This document shows, piece by piece, positions 30,100 through 37,668 of a stretch of DNA of 44,005 bases. The first letter of the stretch is position 1; each line of letters opens with the position of its first letter. The notes beneath the pieces are model-generated. The model saw only the letters and a list, made by a program, of their open reading frames with translations, did not search any database and was not told the origin of the DNA. The stretch is from Pirellulales bacterium (lineage in GTDB: Bacteria > Planctomycetota > Planctomycetia > Pirellulales > JACPPG01), in contig DASXEJ010000136.1 in NCBI GenBank assembly GCA_036490175.1, positions 1 to 44,005 of the forward strand, given 5' to 3'. Position numbers and translations under genes: made by a program.

Positions 30100-30498
30100 A
30101 TGAAAAGCACGCTCGTTCCAGGAATTCGCGGCGAGGCTTCGCGACGCGTTGTCTCGGCCGACCTGGTGAGTCACTACGATCCTGCCGGGCCCCCCGTGTT
30201 CGGTTCGCCCTTTATGCTGATGCTTATGGAGTTTGCCGCCTTCAAGGCGATCATCCCGCATCTCGACGATGGCGAGCAGTCACTGGGCGTCGGTTTTGAA
30301 TTTGAACATCTGGCCGCCACGCCGGCCGGCGCCATGGTGATCGCGCGGGCCGAGGTGCTGGCCGTTGACGGACGGCGTGTTTCGTACGCTATCGAAGCAC
30401 ACGACGAGCACGAGCTCATCGGTCGCGGAAAGCACGTCCGGCACGTGGTCGAGATGGAGCGCTTCCTCAAGCGACTCCGTAGAAAAACGGATCGTTAA
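30100..30498 (+). CDS. Hotdog-fold thioesterase (FlK-like)
   Basis: A 132-residue single hotdog domain. FGSPFMLMLMEFAAFKAI and VGFEFEHLAATPAGAMV fit the acyl-CoA thioesterase group that contains fluoroacetyl-CoA thioesterase FlK, where a Thr/Ser, a Glu and a His form the active site; the Ser and Glu of GSPFMLMLME and the His of EFEHLA are the likely equivalents. VDGRRVSYAIEAHDEHELIGRGKHVRHVV completes the family pattern (written in part). Most members act on small or housekeeping acyl-CoAs; fluoroacetate resistance should not be assumed. The ATG at 30100 is preferred over 30034, which adds unrelated residues. Convergent with the membrane protein gene downstream. Confidence 0.85.
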   Translation: MKSTLVPGIRGEASRRVVSADLVSHYDPAGPPVFGSPFMLMLMEFAAFKAIIPHLDDGEQSLGVGFEFEHLAATPAGAMVIARAEVLAVDGRRVSYAIEAHDEHELIGRGKHVRHVVEMERFLKRLRRKTDR

Positions 30499-30680
30499 CC
30501 AGGGAATGCCGCTCGACGACGCAGTTCTGCAGATTTCGTAGATTGCGCAAAACGAGATGGATACGGAAGTTCTCGGACCACGGTCCCTCTTCGCGTCCAT
30601 GAAATCTGTGGATCATTTCGTAGCTTGCGACGGGCACGGTCTCGCATATCGCGATGCCGATTCCGCCGCAGCTGGATTTG

Positions 30681-31907
30681 CTACAGACCGAGGAAGGGGA
30701 CCGGCACCAGGAAGGCGTGCTGCTCGTACAAGCTAGCGATCCCATACCAGCTTGTGAATTGGGTGAAATACACCACTGCCACGTATGCCAGTGCCACTGG
30801 AAGCATGGCCAGGCGGGCCACGGTGCGAAATACCCAGTGCCGCGGGGATTCACGGCGCCGCGCCCGCGCATAGGCCCAGCCGGTCAGCAGACGCGCCGGG
30901 CCGATGAAGGCCACAAAGACCAGGCTAGGCAGCCAAGCGGCCTCGCGAGGGATGATTTCGATCTTCAGAAGATACAACGGCACCGCGAATAGCAATGTAC
31001 CGACCAGCGCCACAAAAAACGCGATGGGTGCCCGACGAAAGTGATCGCGCAGTGCGCGTACTTCAAACATGGCCCGCAGGCGATTCTCGGCCGCGAAGTG
31101 TACCTGCGCAAAAGGGAGATAAAGCACCACCACCGCCAGTAGCAAGCCCCCGGCGAATCCTGCCACAGGCGCACGGGCGCCGGCGGCTAGCAGGGTGATC
31201 GGCACCACGAGCCAGGCCAGTCCACCGAGAAAGCCGCGCAAGCCCAGCCAAAAGTAATAAGGCAGGCGCAGGCCGACCACGAACATCCACACGGCATCGC
31301 GGGCGCGCCGGTAAGCGCCCGGTTGCGTAAGCTCGCGCACGAATCGAACTGGCCGCGGCCAGAAAAAACCACGGAGCCTTCCGCCCCGCCAGCAGGCACT
31401 CACAACGTGACAGGCAAAGAGCGCTGTCAGCACCCATAAGACAGCCGTCCAACCACGGTCGGCCACGCCGCCGGGTTCGATCAGTCGAGCCGAGTTCGCC
31501 AGCAACGACACGAAACGCAACGGCCATAGCAGCAACCACGTCCCCAGCACGATTCCGCCCAGCCGCGCCGCCTTGCGCACTCCCACAAAGCCTGTCGCCA
31601 GCCGCCCCTCGCGGGCAACACGCCCCGAGACCTCTAGCAAATATCCTAGGCTCAGCAATTGCAACGCGGGCAAAGTCGCCAACACCGCCAAGCCAATGAA
31701 GAGGGCCACGCAGCCGAACAGCCAGTCGCAGATCCGAAGTGCTTTGCCAACCAGTCGCCTTAGCCCGTGTATTTGGACCGCGCCAGACATCGGTGCGACA
31801 GGGTCGCAGAGTACCTCCACGGAATCCGACATCCCCGCATCTCTGAAGGTGCTTACGACGACAGACGTCGCATCGTGTGGAATCGCGGAGGTAACGGATC
31901 TCGACAT
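30681..31907 (-). CDS. Polytopic membrane protein, DUF4013-like
   Basis: A 408-residue integral membrane protein with about seven or eight hydrophobic helices, for example LFGCVALFIGLAVLATLP, LRGFLGGLAWLVVPITLL and FFVALVGTLLFAVPLYLL. Conserved-looking segments include LSLGYLLEVSGRVAREGRL, VGLRLPYYFWLGLRGF, LPFAQVHFAAENRLRAMFEVR and ARLLTGWAYARARRRE. I recall this architecture as a conserved planctomycete membrane protein sometimes labelled DUF4013; the function is unknown. The called ATG gives a hydrophilic N-terminus of about 50 residues; an ATG at 31832 is an alternative with GCGGGG before it. It is divergent from the second DUF1549 gene, with about 140 bases between them, so the two may be co-regulated. 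Confidence 0.8.
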   Translation of the reverse strand: MSRSVTSAIPHDATSVVVSTFRDAGMSDSVEVLCDPVAPMSGAVQIHGLRRLVGKALRICDWLFGCVALFIGLAVLATLPALQLLSLGYLLEVSGRVAREGRLATGFVGVRKAARLGGIVLGTWLLLWPLRFVSLLANSARLIEPGGVADRGWTAVLWVLTALFACHVVSACWRGGRLRGFFWPRPVRFVRELTQPGAYRRARDAVWMFVVGLRLPYYFWLGLRGFLGGLAWLVVPITLLAAGARAPVAGFAGGLLLAVVVLYLPFAQVHFAAENRLRAMFEVRALRDHFRRAPIAFFVALVGTLLFAVPLYLLKIEIIPREAAWLPSLVFVAFIGPARLLTGWAYARARRRESPRHWVFRTVARLAMLPVALAYVAVVYFTQFTSWYGIASLYEQHAFLVPVPFLGL

Positions 31908-32048
31908 ATCGGCCGATTCCCGGAGTACTACGCGTCGTGCGGGTTGCTCTCCACTATAAGCGGATTCGTTCAGAAAGGCTTCCGCTTACCCGCACCGGGC
32001 AAGAAATTGTCCCGGCTGACGAAGAACTTGCTGAGGTTGCGCGTTACG

Positions 32049-33719
32049 ATGGGGCTGACGAAAGACCGCCTCGATCAATCCGGCGGAGATACGCCCGTGT
32101 GGGGTCGGAATCTGCTCTTTATCGCAGTTTGCCTGGGTGGCGCCGTGGCATTGGCGGCGAGCCTGTCGCCGGTCCACACTCCGGCGGCTGGCCCTGACGC
32201 TCTTCGCGCACCCACTGCGGATTTGCATCCGAGCGTCGAGCGCTTGAATTCCAGTTTTCGCAAGGCGTGGGACGCCGCAGGTATCGAGCCTGCGCGGCGA
32301 GCGCCTGAGCTATTGATCGTGCGGAGACTGTCATTGGCGCTGGCAGGCACGGTTCCCTCGCTGGCGGAGATCCGGCAGCTCGAATCACACACGAACGATG
32401 GTCGTCTCGCCTGGTGGCTGAATCGCTTACTCGAAGATCGGCGCTCCAGCGACTACCTGGCCGAGCGGCTGGCACGCGCCTATGTGGGCACGGACGACGG
32501 CCCATTTCTGATTTATCGCCGCCGCCGCTTCGTCTCGTGGTTGGCTGACGAGATCCATGCCAACCGGCCGTACAACGAGATCGTCGCACAATTGATTGCG
32601 ACCGACGGCATTTGGACCGACAAGCCGGCGACGAACTTTGTCACAGTCACCGTGCAGGCCGACGCTGGCAAGGGGCCCGATGCCAACCTGCTGGCTGCTC
32701 GCGTTTCGCGTGCTATGTTGGGCGTACGGCTTGATTGCGCCGAGTGTCACGATCATCCGTTCCGGCCGTGGAAGCAAAGTGATTTTCAGGCGCTGGCGGG
32801 CTTTTTTGGCCAGACGGAGAATTCCCTGCGCGGCATTCGCGATCGGGAAGGCCCGGCCGAGATCGACGATCCCGTCAGTGGCGATCCTAAGATCGTCGTC
32901 GCTGGCGTTCCCTTCGCGGTCGACCTTCTTCCCAAGCAAGGAACGCCTCGGCAACGATTGGCTGACTGGGTAACGAACTCCGCCAACAAGGCCTTCGCGC
33001 GTGCCACTGTTAATCGTGTGTGGGCTCTACTCCTGGGGCGACCGCTGGTGGAACCGATCGACGATATCTCGTTCGACGTGGAAGCGCCGCGGGCCCTCAC
33101 CGTCCTGGCCGAAGATTTTGTCGCTCATGAATACGATTTGCGACGTTTGATCGAGGTTATCGCGTCGTCCGAGGCGTTTCAACTTGATAGCCGGATAGAG
33201 GGAGACACGCTCGACGGCGCCGCAGACCCTCTCCGGCCCGACGCATGGTCCAAGTTTCCCATTACGCGACTGCGACCCGAGCAAGTGGTGGGCAGTCTGC
33301 TGCAAGCTTCGTCACTGGCGACGCTCGACTACCAGTCGCATATCCTGGTGCGCGCGGCCCGCGCGATTGGACAGGCAGAATTCCTGAAACACTACGGCGA
33401 TCTGGGGGCCGATGAGTTCGCCTTGGAGGGGGGCACGGTTCCGCAGAGGCTGCTGCTGATGAACGGGACTCTGGTCAAAGAGAAAACCAAGGAGAACCTG
33501 CTGGGAAACGCCGCGACGCAGATCGCGGCACTCGCGTCTACCGACGAAAAGGCCATCGAAATCGCTTATCTGGCTTGCCTTGCGCGGCAACCCACAGCCC
33601 AAGAGCAGCAGCACTTCGTCGCCAAACTGTCCGACAGCCGCGGCTCTATTCGGCGTCAACAGATGGAGGATATCTATTGGGCGCTAGTGAACAGCGCGGA
33701 GTTCTCATGGAATCATTAG
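32049..33719 (+). CDS. DUF1549/DUF1553 protein without PSCyt1 domain
   Basis: A 556-residue member of the DUF1549/DUF1553 group. The ATG at 32049 is chosen because it gives a short basic N-terminus and then an export or anchor helix (LLFIAVCLGGAVALAASL); the frame runs further upstream but encodes unrelated sequence across the divergent promoter region. DUF1549 spans about residues 65-255 and includes CAECHDHPFRPW (Cys230, Cys233, His234), a CxxCH motif. DUF1553 follows from about 300 (RQRLADWVTNSANKAFARA). Unlike the protein at the start of the window it has no N-terminal cytochrome domain and no LamG insert. It overlaps the following DUF1501 gene by 13 bases. Export and partnership are inferred from the family; the reaction is unknown. 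Confidence 0.9.
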   Translation: MGLTKDRLDQSGGDTPVWGRNLLFIAVCLGGAVALAASLSPVHTPAAGPDALRAPTADLHPSVERLNSSFRKAWDAAGIEPARRAPELLIVRRLSLALAGTVPSLAEIRQLESHTNDGRLAWWLNRLLEDRRSSDYLAERLARAYVGTDDGPFLIYRRRRFVSWLADEIHANRPYNEIVAQLIATDGIWTDKPATNFVTVTVQADAGKGPDANLLAARVSRAMLGVRLDCAECHDHPFRPWKQSDFQALAGFFGQTENSLRGIRDREGPAEIDDPVSGDPKIVVAGVPFAVDLLPKQGTPRQRLADWVTNSANKAFARATVNRVWALLLGRPLVEPIDDISFDVEAPRALTVLAEDFVAHEYDLRRLIEVIASSEAFQLDSRIEGDTLDGAADPLRPDAWSKFPITRLRPEQVVGSLLQASSLATLDYQSHILVRAARAIGQAEFLKHYGDLGADEFALEGGTVPQRLLLMNGTLVKEKTKENLLGNAATQIAALASTDEKAIEIAYLACLARQPTAQEQQHFVAKLSDSRGSIRRQQMEDIYWALVNSAEFSWNH

Positions 33720-35014
33720 CCAATCCCGCGACTGTTTATGGTGGTCCACGCCACAGCATCAGCCGCCGCCGCCTTCTGCAGGCGGCTGGCCTGGCGGGCA
33801 TGGGCTGGCTAACACCCCTGGCTCACGCGCTGGCTCGCCGCGCCGAGCAACAGTCTCCACGCGAGCCAGCACAGTCAGTGGTCCTGCTTTGGCTGGCTGG
33901 CGGCCCAAGCCAGCTGGAAACGTTCGATCCGCACCCCGGCACAGCCATCTCCGGCGGGACAACGGCAATTCCCACGGCGGTTGACGGTATCCAGCTGGCC
34001 GACGGGTTTGCACGTCTGGCGGAGCAGATGTCGCACGTGTCGCTCGTGCGGTCGCTGGTCAGCAAAGAGGGAGATCACGAACGGGGCACCTACCTGGTCA
34101 AGACCGGGTATCGGCCCGACCAGTCGATCCTCCATCCTTCGATTGGCGCGATCTGCTGCCATCAACTGCCCGTCGGCGATACGGAGATCCCACGGCACGT
34201 GTCGATATTGCCCAACCAGTGGCCATCTCGCGGTGGATTCTTGGGCAATCAGTACGACGCGTTCAAGACGTTCGATCCGGCCGAACGGCTGTCCGATGTC
34301 ACCAATCGGGTTTCGAACGAACGCCACGAAGCACGCGTGCGCGACCGGAATATTGTTGATCAATCGTTCGCGACGGGGCGCCGGCGGCAAGTCGCGGCCA
34401 CGCAGCACGACGAGATGGTCAAGCGCGCTCTGGTGATGATGAGCTCAGAGCAATTGCAAGCATTCGAGGTCGCAGGCGAGCCGGCGACCGTGCGCGGCAG
34501 CTACGGCGATACACCATTCGGGCGCGGTTGCCTAGCCGCGCGTCGACTGATCCAGCAGGGCGTCCGCTGCGTCGAAGTGACGCTCGCCGGCTGGGACAGC
34601 CACACGAACAATCACGAGACCCACAGCGAGCTAGTGCGCACGCTCGACCCGGCACTGGCGGCGCTGGTGGCCGACCTCCGCGAACACGAACTGTTGGATC
34701 GCACGGTGGTGCTGTGCGGCGGCGAGTTTGGGCGTACGCCGCGAATTAATCCGCTCGACGGGCGAGATCACTGGCCGCACGGGTTTAGTATGGCATTGGC
34801 CGGCGGTGGCATCCGTGGCGGTCAGGTGATTGGCGCCACCGATCCTGAGGGCGGACGTGAAGTATCCGACCCCCGCAGCGTGGCCGACGTTCACGCCACG
34901 ATCCTGACGGCTTTAGGGATCGACCAGCGGCACGAAGAGATGTCGCCGGTGGGTCGGCCGATCAAATTCAGTGAAGGCGCGGTGATCGCGCCCTTGCTCC
35001 CGGCGGAAGCATGA
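33707..35014 (+). CDS. DUF1501 domain-containing protein
   Basis: A 435-residue DUF1501 protein. Its ATG overlaps the stop region of the upstream DUF1549 gene by 13 bases with GGAG just before, so translation is probably coupled. A twin-arginine-type signal, SRRRLLQAAGLAGMG, starts near residue 20. Family motifs are WLAGGPSQLETFDPHPG, GDHERGTYLVKTGYRP, GWDSHTNNHETH, CGGEFGRTPRIN, GRDHWPHGFSMALAGGG and DVHATILTALGID. It differs clearly from the DUF1501 protein at 2900 in these loops, so the two pairs are not recent copies. The predicted location is outside the cytoplasmic membrane. It is convergent with rpsI. Confidence 0.92.
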   Translation: MESLANPATVYGGPRHSISRRRLLQAAGLAGMGWLTPLAHALARRAEQQSPREPAQSVVLLWLAGGPSQLETFDPHPGTAISGGTTAIPTAVDGIQLADGFARLAEQMSHVSLVRSLVSKEGDHERGTYLVKTGYRPDQSILHPSIGAICCHQLPVGDTEIPRHVSILPNQWPSRGGFLGNQYDAFKTFDPAERLSDVTNRVSNERHEARVRDRNIVDQSFATGRRRQVAATQHDEMVKRALVMMSSEQLQAFEVAGEPATVRGSYGDTPFGRGCLAARRLIQQGVRCVEVTLAGWDSHTNNHETHSELVRTLDPALAALVADLREHELLDRTVVLCGGEFGRTPRINPLDGRDHWPHGFSMALAGGGIRGGQVIGATDPEGGREVSDPRSVADVHATILTALGIDQRHEEMSPVGRPIKFSEGAVIAPLLPAEA

Positions 35015-35052
35015 CCATCGAAGGCCACGCCAGAGTCCAGTACTGGCGGCGC

Positions 35053-35068
35053 CGATTTCCGGAAATCG
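35053..35068. terminator. Palindrome between convergent DUF1501 and rpsI genes
   Basis: CGATTTCCGGAAATCG is a perfect 16-base palindrome in the 88-base gap between convergent stop codons. Its position suggests a two-way terminator, but the stem would have almost no loop and there is no T-tract. A chance palindrome is possible. Confidence 0.3.
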
Positions 35069-35102
35069 CGGGGATCCTGGAACCGTGCCGATGGCTTCCG
35101 GG

Positions 35103-35528
35103 CTACCGCTTGGAGAACTGAGTGCCACGGCGGGCACCGCGGAGACCGTAGTGCTTGCGCTCTTTCATGCGGCTGTCACGCGTCAGCATGTGTTGTTGGC
35201 GAAGCGGTTCTTCCAACGTCACGTCATACTTCTTAAGCGCCCGAGCAATGCCCAGCTTGCAGGCACCGGCCTGACCGGTAATGCCGCCACCGTGAACGTT
35301 GATGTGCAGATCGACGCTCGTTACGCGATCAGTTTGCACCAGTGGGGCCAGCACGGCATTGCGGTCTTGCTCGCGGACAAAGAAATGGTCCAACGGACGA
35401 CCGTTGATTGTAACGGTGCCATTACCCGGTCGCACGCGAACTCGCGCCACCGACGTCTTGCGCCGCCCTGTGCCCAGGACATCTCCGTTATTCTTTTTCG
35501 CAGCGGCGGGAGTCTCGACGGTGGACAT
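35103..35528 (-). CDS. rpsI: 30S ribosomal protein S9
   Basis: A 141-residue S9 protein of the small ribosomal subunit. It has GTGRRKTSVARVRVRPGNG near residue 20, then the usual DLHINVHGGGITGQAGA and a basic C-terminus ending in GTQFSKR; the final Lys-Arg is the tail that reaches the P-site tRNA. The N-terminus carries an extra Ala/Lys-rich segment of about 18 residues compared with E. coli. GAGG lies six bases before the ATG at 35528; a TTG codon directly upstream is not needed. It follows rplM with 89 bases between, the classic rplM-rpsI operon. Confidence 0.98.
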   Translation of the reverse strand: MSTVETPAAAKKNNGDVLGTGRRKTSVARVRVRPGNGTVTINGRPLDHFFVREQDRNAVLAPLVQTDRVTSVDLHINVHGGGITGQAGACKLGIARALKKYDVTLEEPLRQQHMLTRDSRMKERKHYGLRGARRGTQFSKR

Positions 35529-35620
35529 CAACTACCTCGTAAAATTTGCAGTCATGGTCGGCCACTGAATCGATTGGCCGAGCACGTTATGGCAGCGTTA
35601 GTTATTGATTTCTGTGTGAT

Positions 35621-36067
35621 CTACTTCAGCACGAATTCTTTTGGCTCGGGCATTTGTGCCTGGTGCGGATGATCGCTCCCCACGTAAATCTTGAGTTTCG
35701 AGAGCATCTTGGCCGCCAGCTTATTCTTGGGGAGCATGCGTCGCACGGCCTCGCTGAGGATTAGCTCAGGCCGACGGTCGCGTCGGTGTTCAGCCGTCTC
35801 GGTGCGCAGGCCCGTATAGCCGGTGTAGTGCGTATATTTCTTATTCTGCCACTTGTTGCCAGTAAAGCTGATCTTTTCGACGTTGAGCACAATCACGAAG
35901 TCGCCCGTATCGACGTGCGGCGTGTACGTTGGGCGATGCTTGCCCATCAGGATCACGGCGATTTCGGCGGCCAAGCGTCCGACAACCTGATCGGTGGCGT
36001 CTACGAGCCACCACTTCTGCTCGACCTCGCCCGTCTTCGCCATGTAGCTTTTCATCGTGGCACTCAA
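35621..36067 (-). CDS. rplM: 50S ribosomal protein L13
   Basis: A 148-residue L13 of the large subunit. WWLVDATDQVVGRLA, YTPHVDTGDFVIVLNVEKISFTGNK and MLPKNKLAAKMLSKLKIYVG are typical. The start is uncertain. A TTG at 36067 has AGAGG five bases upstream, whereas the ATG at 36055 would have it 17 bases away; I used the TTG, giving four extra residues. It is first in the rplM-rpsI operon. A promoter candidate lies 50-80 bases upstream. The closing EPKEFVLK differs from E. coli but matches the variable C-terminus of the family. Confidence 0.97.
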   Translation of the reverse strand: MSATMKSYMAKTGEVEQKWWLVDATDQVVGRLAAEIAVILMGKHRPTYTPHVDTGDFVIVLNVEKISFTGNKWQNKKYTHYTGYTGLRTETAEHRRDRRPELILSEAVRRMLPKNKLAAKMLSKLKIYVGSDHPHQAQMPEPKEFVLK

Positions 36068-36117
36068 GAGAACCTCTTTATCCCCGGTGGCGGGGTTCTG
36101 GCAAATGAGAAACTGAC

Positions 36118-36146
36118 AATTTACTGCCTGTGACTTGTTCGATCAA
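36118..36146 (-). promoter_or_regulatory. Promoter candidate for rplM-rpsI
   Basis: Read on the minus strand: TTGATC, a 17-base spacer and TAAATT, each matching four of six consensus bases. Transcription would begin near 36111, leaving a leader of roughly 45 bases. A short CCCCGCCACCGGGG inverted repeat falls in the leader. Confidence 0.5.
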
Positions 36147-36343
36147 GGCTAGGAACCTAACCTGGACGCAATTCCTTCGCCAGCGGGGGAATCCAAGCAG
36201 TGTCCCGGCGGCAAGTCCAAGGTCGCCAGGGCCTTAGCTTCCTGCCTGCGGACGGACTACCGCCGTCGCTCCGCGGGACTGGTGATCCGTTGCGGCGATT
36301 TTCCCGTTTGCACCGACCCGGGCGGCCAGCGAGCAATCAAGTG

Positions 36344-37510
36344 ATGAAATGTGGCGTTGTCAAAGAGACCTATCCGGGCGAGCGTCGCGTGGCCCTGGTA
36401 CCGGCCGTGCTGGCCGCACTGGCCAAGGCTGGTATTAATTGCTTGGTTGAATCCGGCGCCGGCGAAGCCGCCGGATTTTCCGATCAGGCCTATCTGGATC
36501 AAGGCGCCGAATTGGTGCCGACCCGCGAACAGGTTTTTGCCGCGGCCGACCTCATGGTTCACGTCCGGGCCCTGGGGGCCAACTGCGAAGCCGGCATTAC
36601 CGATTTAGGCCTGGTGCGGCGGGGACAAACGCTGGTTGGGTTTTGCGACCCGCTGGGTGCTCCCGAAGCGCTTGTGCAATTCTCGGCGCGCGGCGTCACC
36701 GCGCTCTCTATGGAAATGATCCCGCGCATCACCCGCGCGCAATCGATGGACGCGCTGTCGAGCATGGCCATGTTGGCAGGCTACAAGGCCGTGCTGCTCG
36801 GCGCCTCTGCGCTGCCAAAAATGTTTCCCCTGATGATGACCGCCGCTGGTACGCTGCTCCCCGCCCGAGCCTTGGTGCTGGGCGTCGGCGTGGCCGGGTT
36901 GCAAGCCATCGCCACGGCGCGGCGCCTGGGTGCAGTTGTCGAAGCCTACGATGTGCGCCCGGACGTAAAGGATCAAGCGCAAAGCCTCGGGGCGAAGTTC
37001 CTTGATTTGCCGCTGGAGACGCAAGGCGCGCAGGATGCGGGTGGCTACGCCAAGGCTTTCGACGAGTCGTTCTATCGTCGCCAACGCGACCTACTGCTCG
37101 GCGCTTTGGGCAGGCAAGACGTCGTCATCACCACGGCCGCGGTTCCCGGTCGCAAAGCACCTATCCTGATCACAACCGAAATGGTCGAGGCCATGCACGC
37201 CGGCTCGGTGATTGTCGATCTGGCGGCCGAACGCGGCGGAAACTGCGAGCTGACGCGGCTAGGGGAAACGGTCGTGCATCAAGGGGTCACGGTCCTCGGC
37301 CCAGACAATTTGCCCGCCACCGTGCCCCAACATGCCAGCCAAATGTACGCCAAGAACGTGGCCAGCTTTCTCGCACTGCTGGTCAAGGAAGGAAAGCTGC
37401 AACTCGACCTGGAAGACGAGATCACACGCGAGGCTCTTGTCGTGCGCGAAGGAGAGATCCTCCATCCGAAGGTTCTCGAAGCTCTCGAGCGCAATGCGAC
37501 GCGCAGCTAG
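36344..37510 (+). CDS. pntAA: NAD(P) transhydrogenase subunit alpha, part 1 (PntAA-type)
   Basis: A 388-residue soluble NAD(H)-binding subunit of proton-pumping transhydrogenase, three-subunit type. KCGVVKETYPGERRVALVP opens the protein. RAQSMDALSSMAMLAGYKAV is the family hallmark that separates it from alanine dehydrogenase, together with GVGVAGLQAIATARRLGA (Rossmann loop, about 178-195), EAYDVRPDVKDQ and VDLAAERGGNCELT. It lacks membrane helices, as expected for PntAA. The ATG at 36344 is chosen because homologous sequence begins exactly there; the frame upstream to 36200 is unrelated. The partner genes pntAB and pntB, which normally follow directly, are missing here; the next gene is a flippase. 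They may lie elsewhere in the genome. Confidence 0.92.
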   Translation: MKCGVVKETYPGERRVALVPAVLAALAKAGINCLVESGAGEAAGFSDQAYLDQGAELVPTREQVFAAADLMVHVRALGANCEAGITDLGLVRRGQTLVGFCDPLGAPEALVQFSARGVTALSMEMIPRITRAQSMDALSSMAMLAGYKAVLLGASALPKMFPLMMTAAGTLLPARALVLGVGVAGLQAIATARRLGAVVEAYDVRPDVKDQAQSLGAKFLDLPLETQGAQDAGGYAKAFDESFYRRQRDLLLGALGRQDVVITTAAVPGRKAPILITTEMVEAMHAGSVIVDLAAERGGNCELTRLGETVVHQGVTVLGPDNLPATVPQHASQMYAKNVASFLALLVKEGKLQLDLEDEITREALVVREGEILHPKVLEALERNATRS

Positions 37511-37668
37511 CGCTCGGAGGCAATTCTCATTCCTTGCGCGAGTCTCGGTGTACGCTGTCGCGGCGAGCAGCTTCAGGTCCCGCCAGTGACTATAGTTGAA
37601 CGTGAACTCGCGTGGCGCCAGGGCGTTCCACGACCTCGCCACTTCCTTTATCGCGAAGTCTGCATTTC

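Noticed and set aside
30100-30498. Naming the thioesterase as a fluoroacetate-resistance gene (flK)
   Set aside because: The FlK-like hotdog group is broad and most members have no link to fluoroacetate; only the fold-level assignment is supported.
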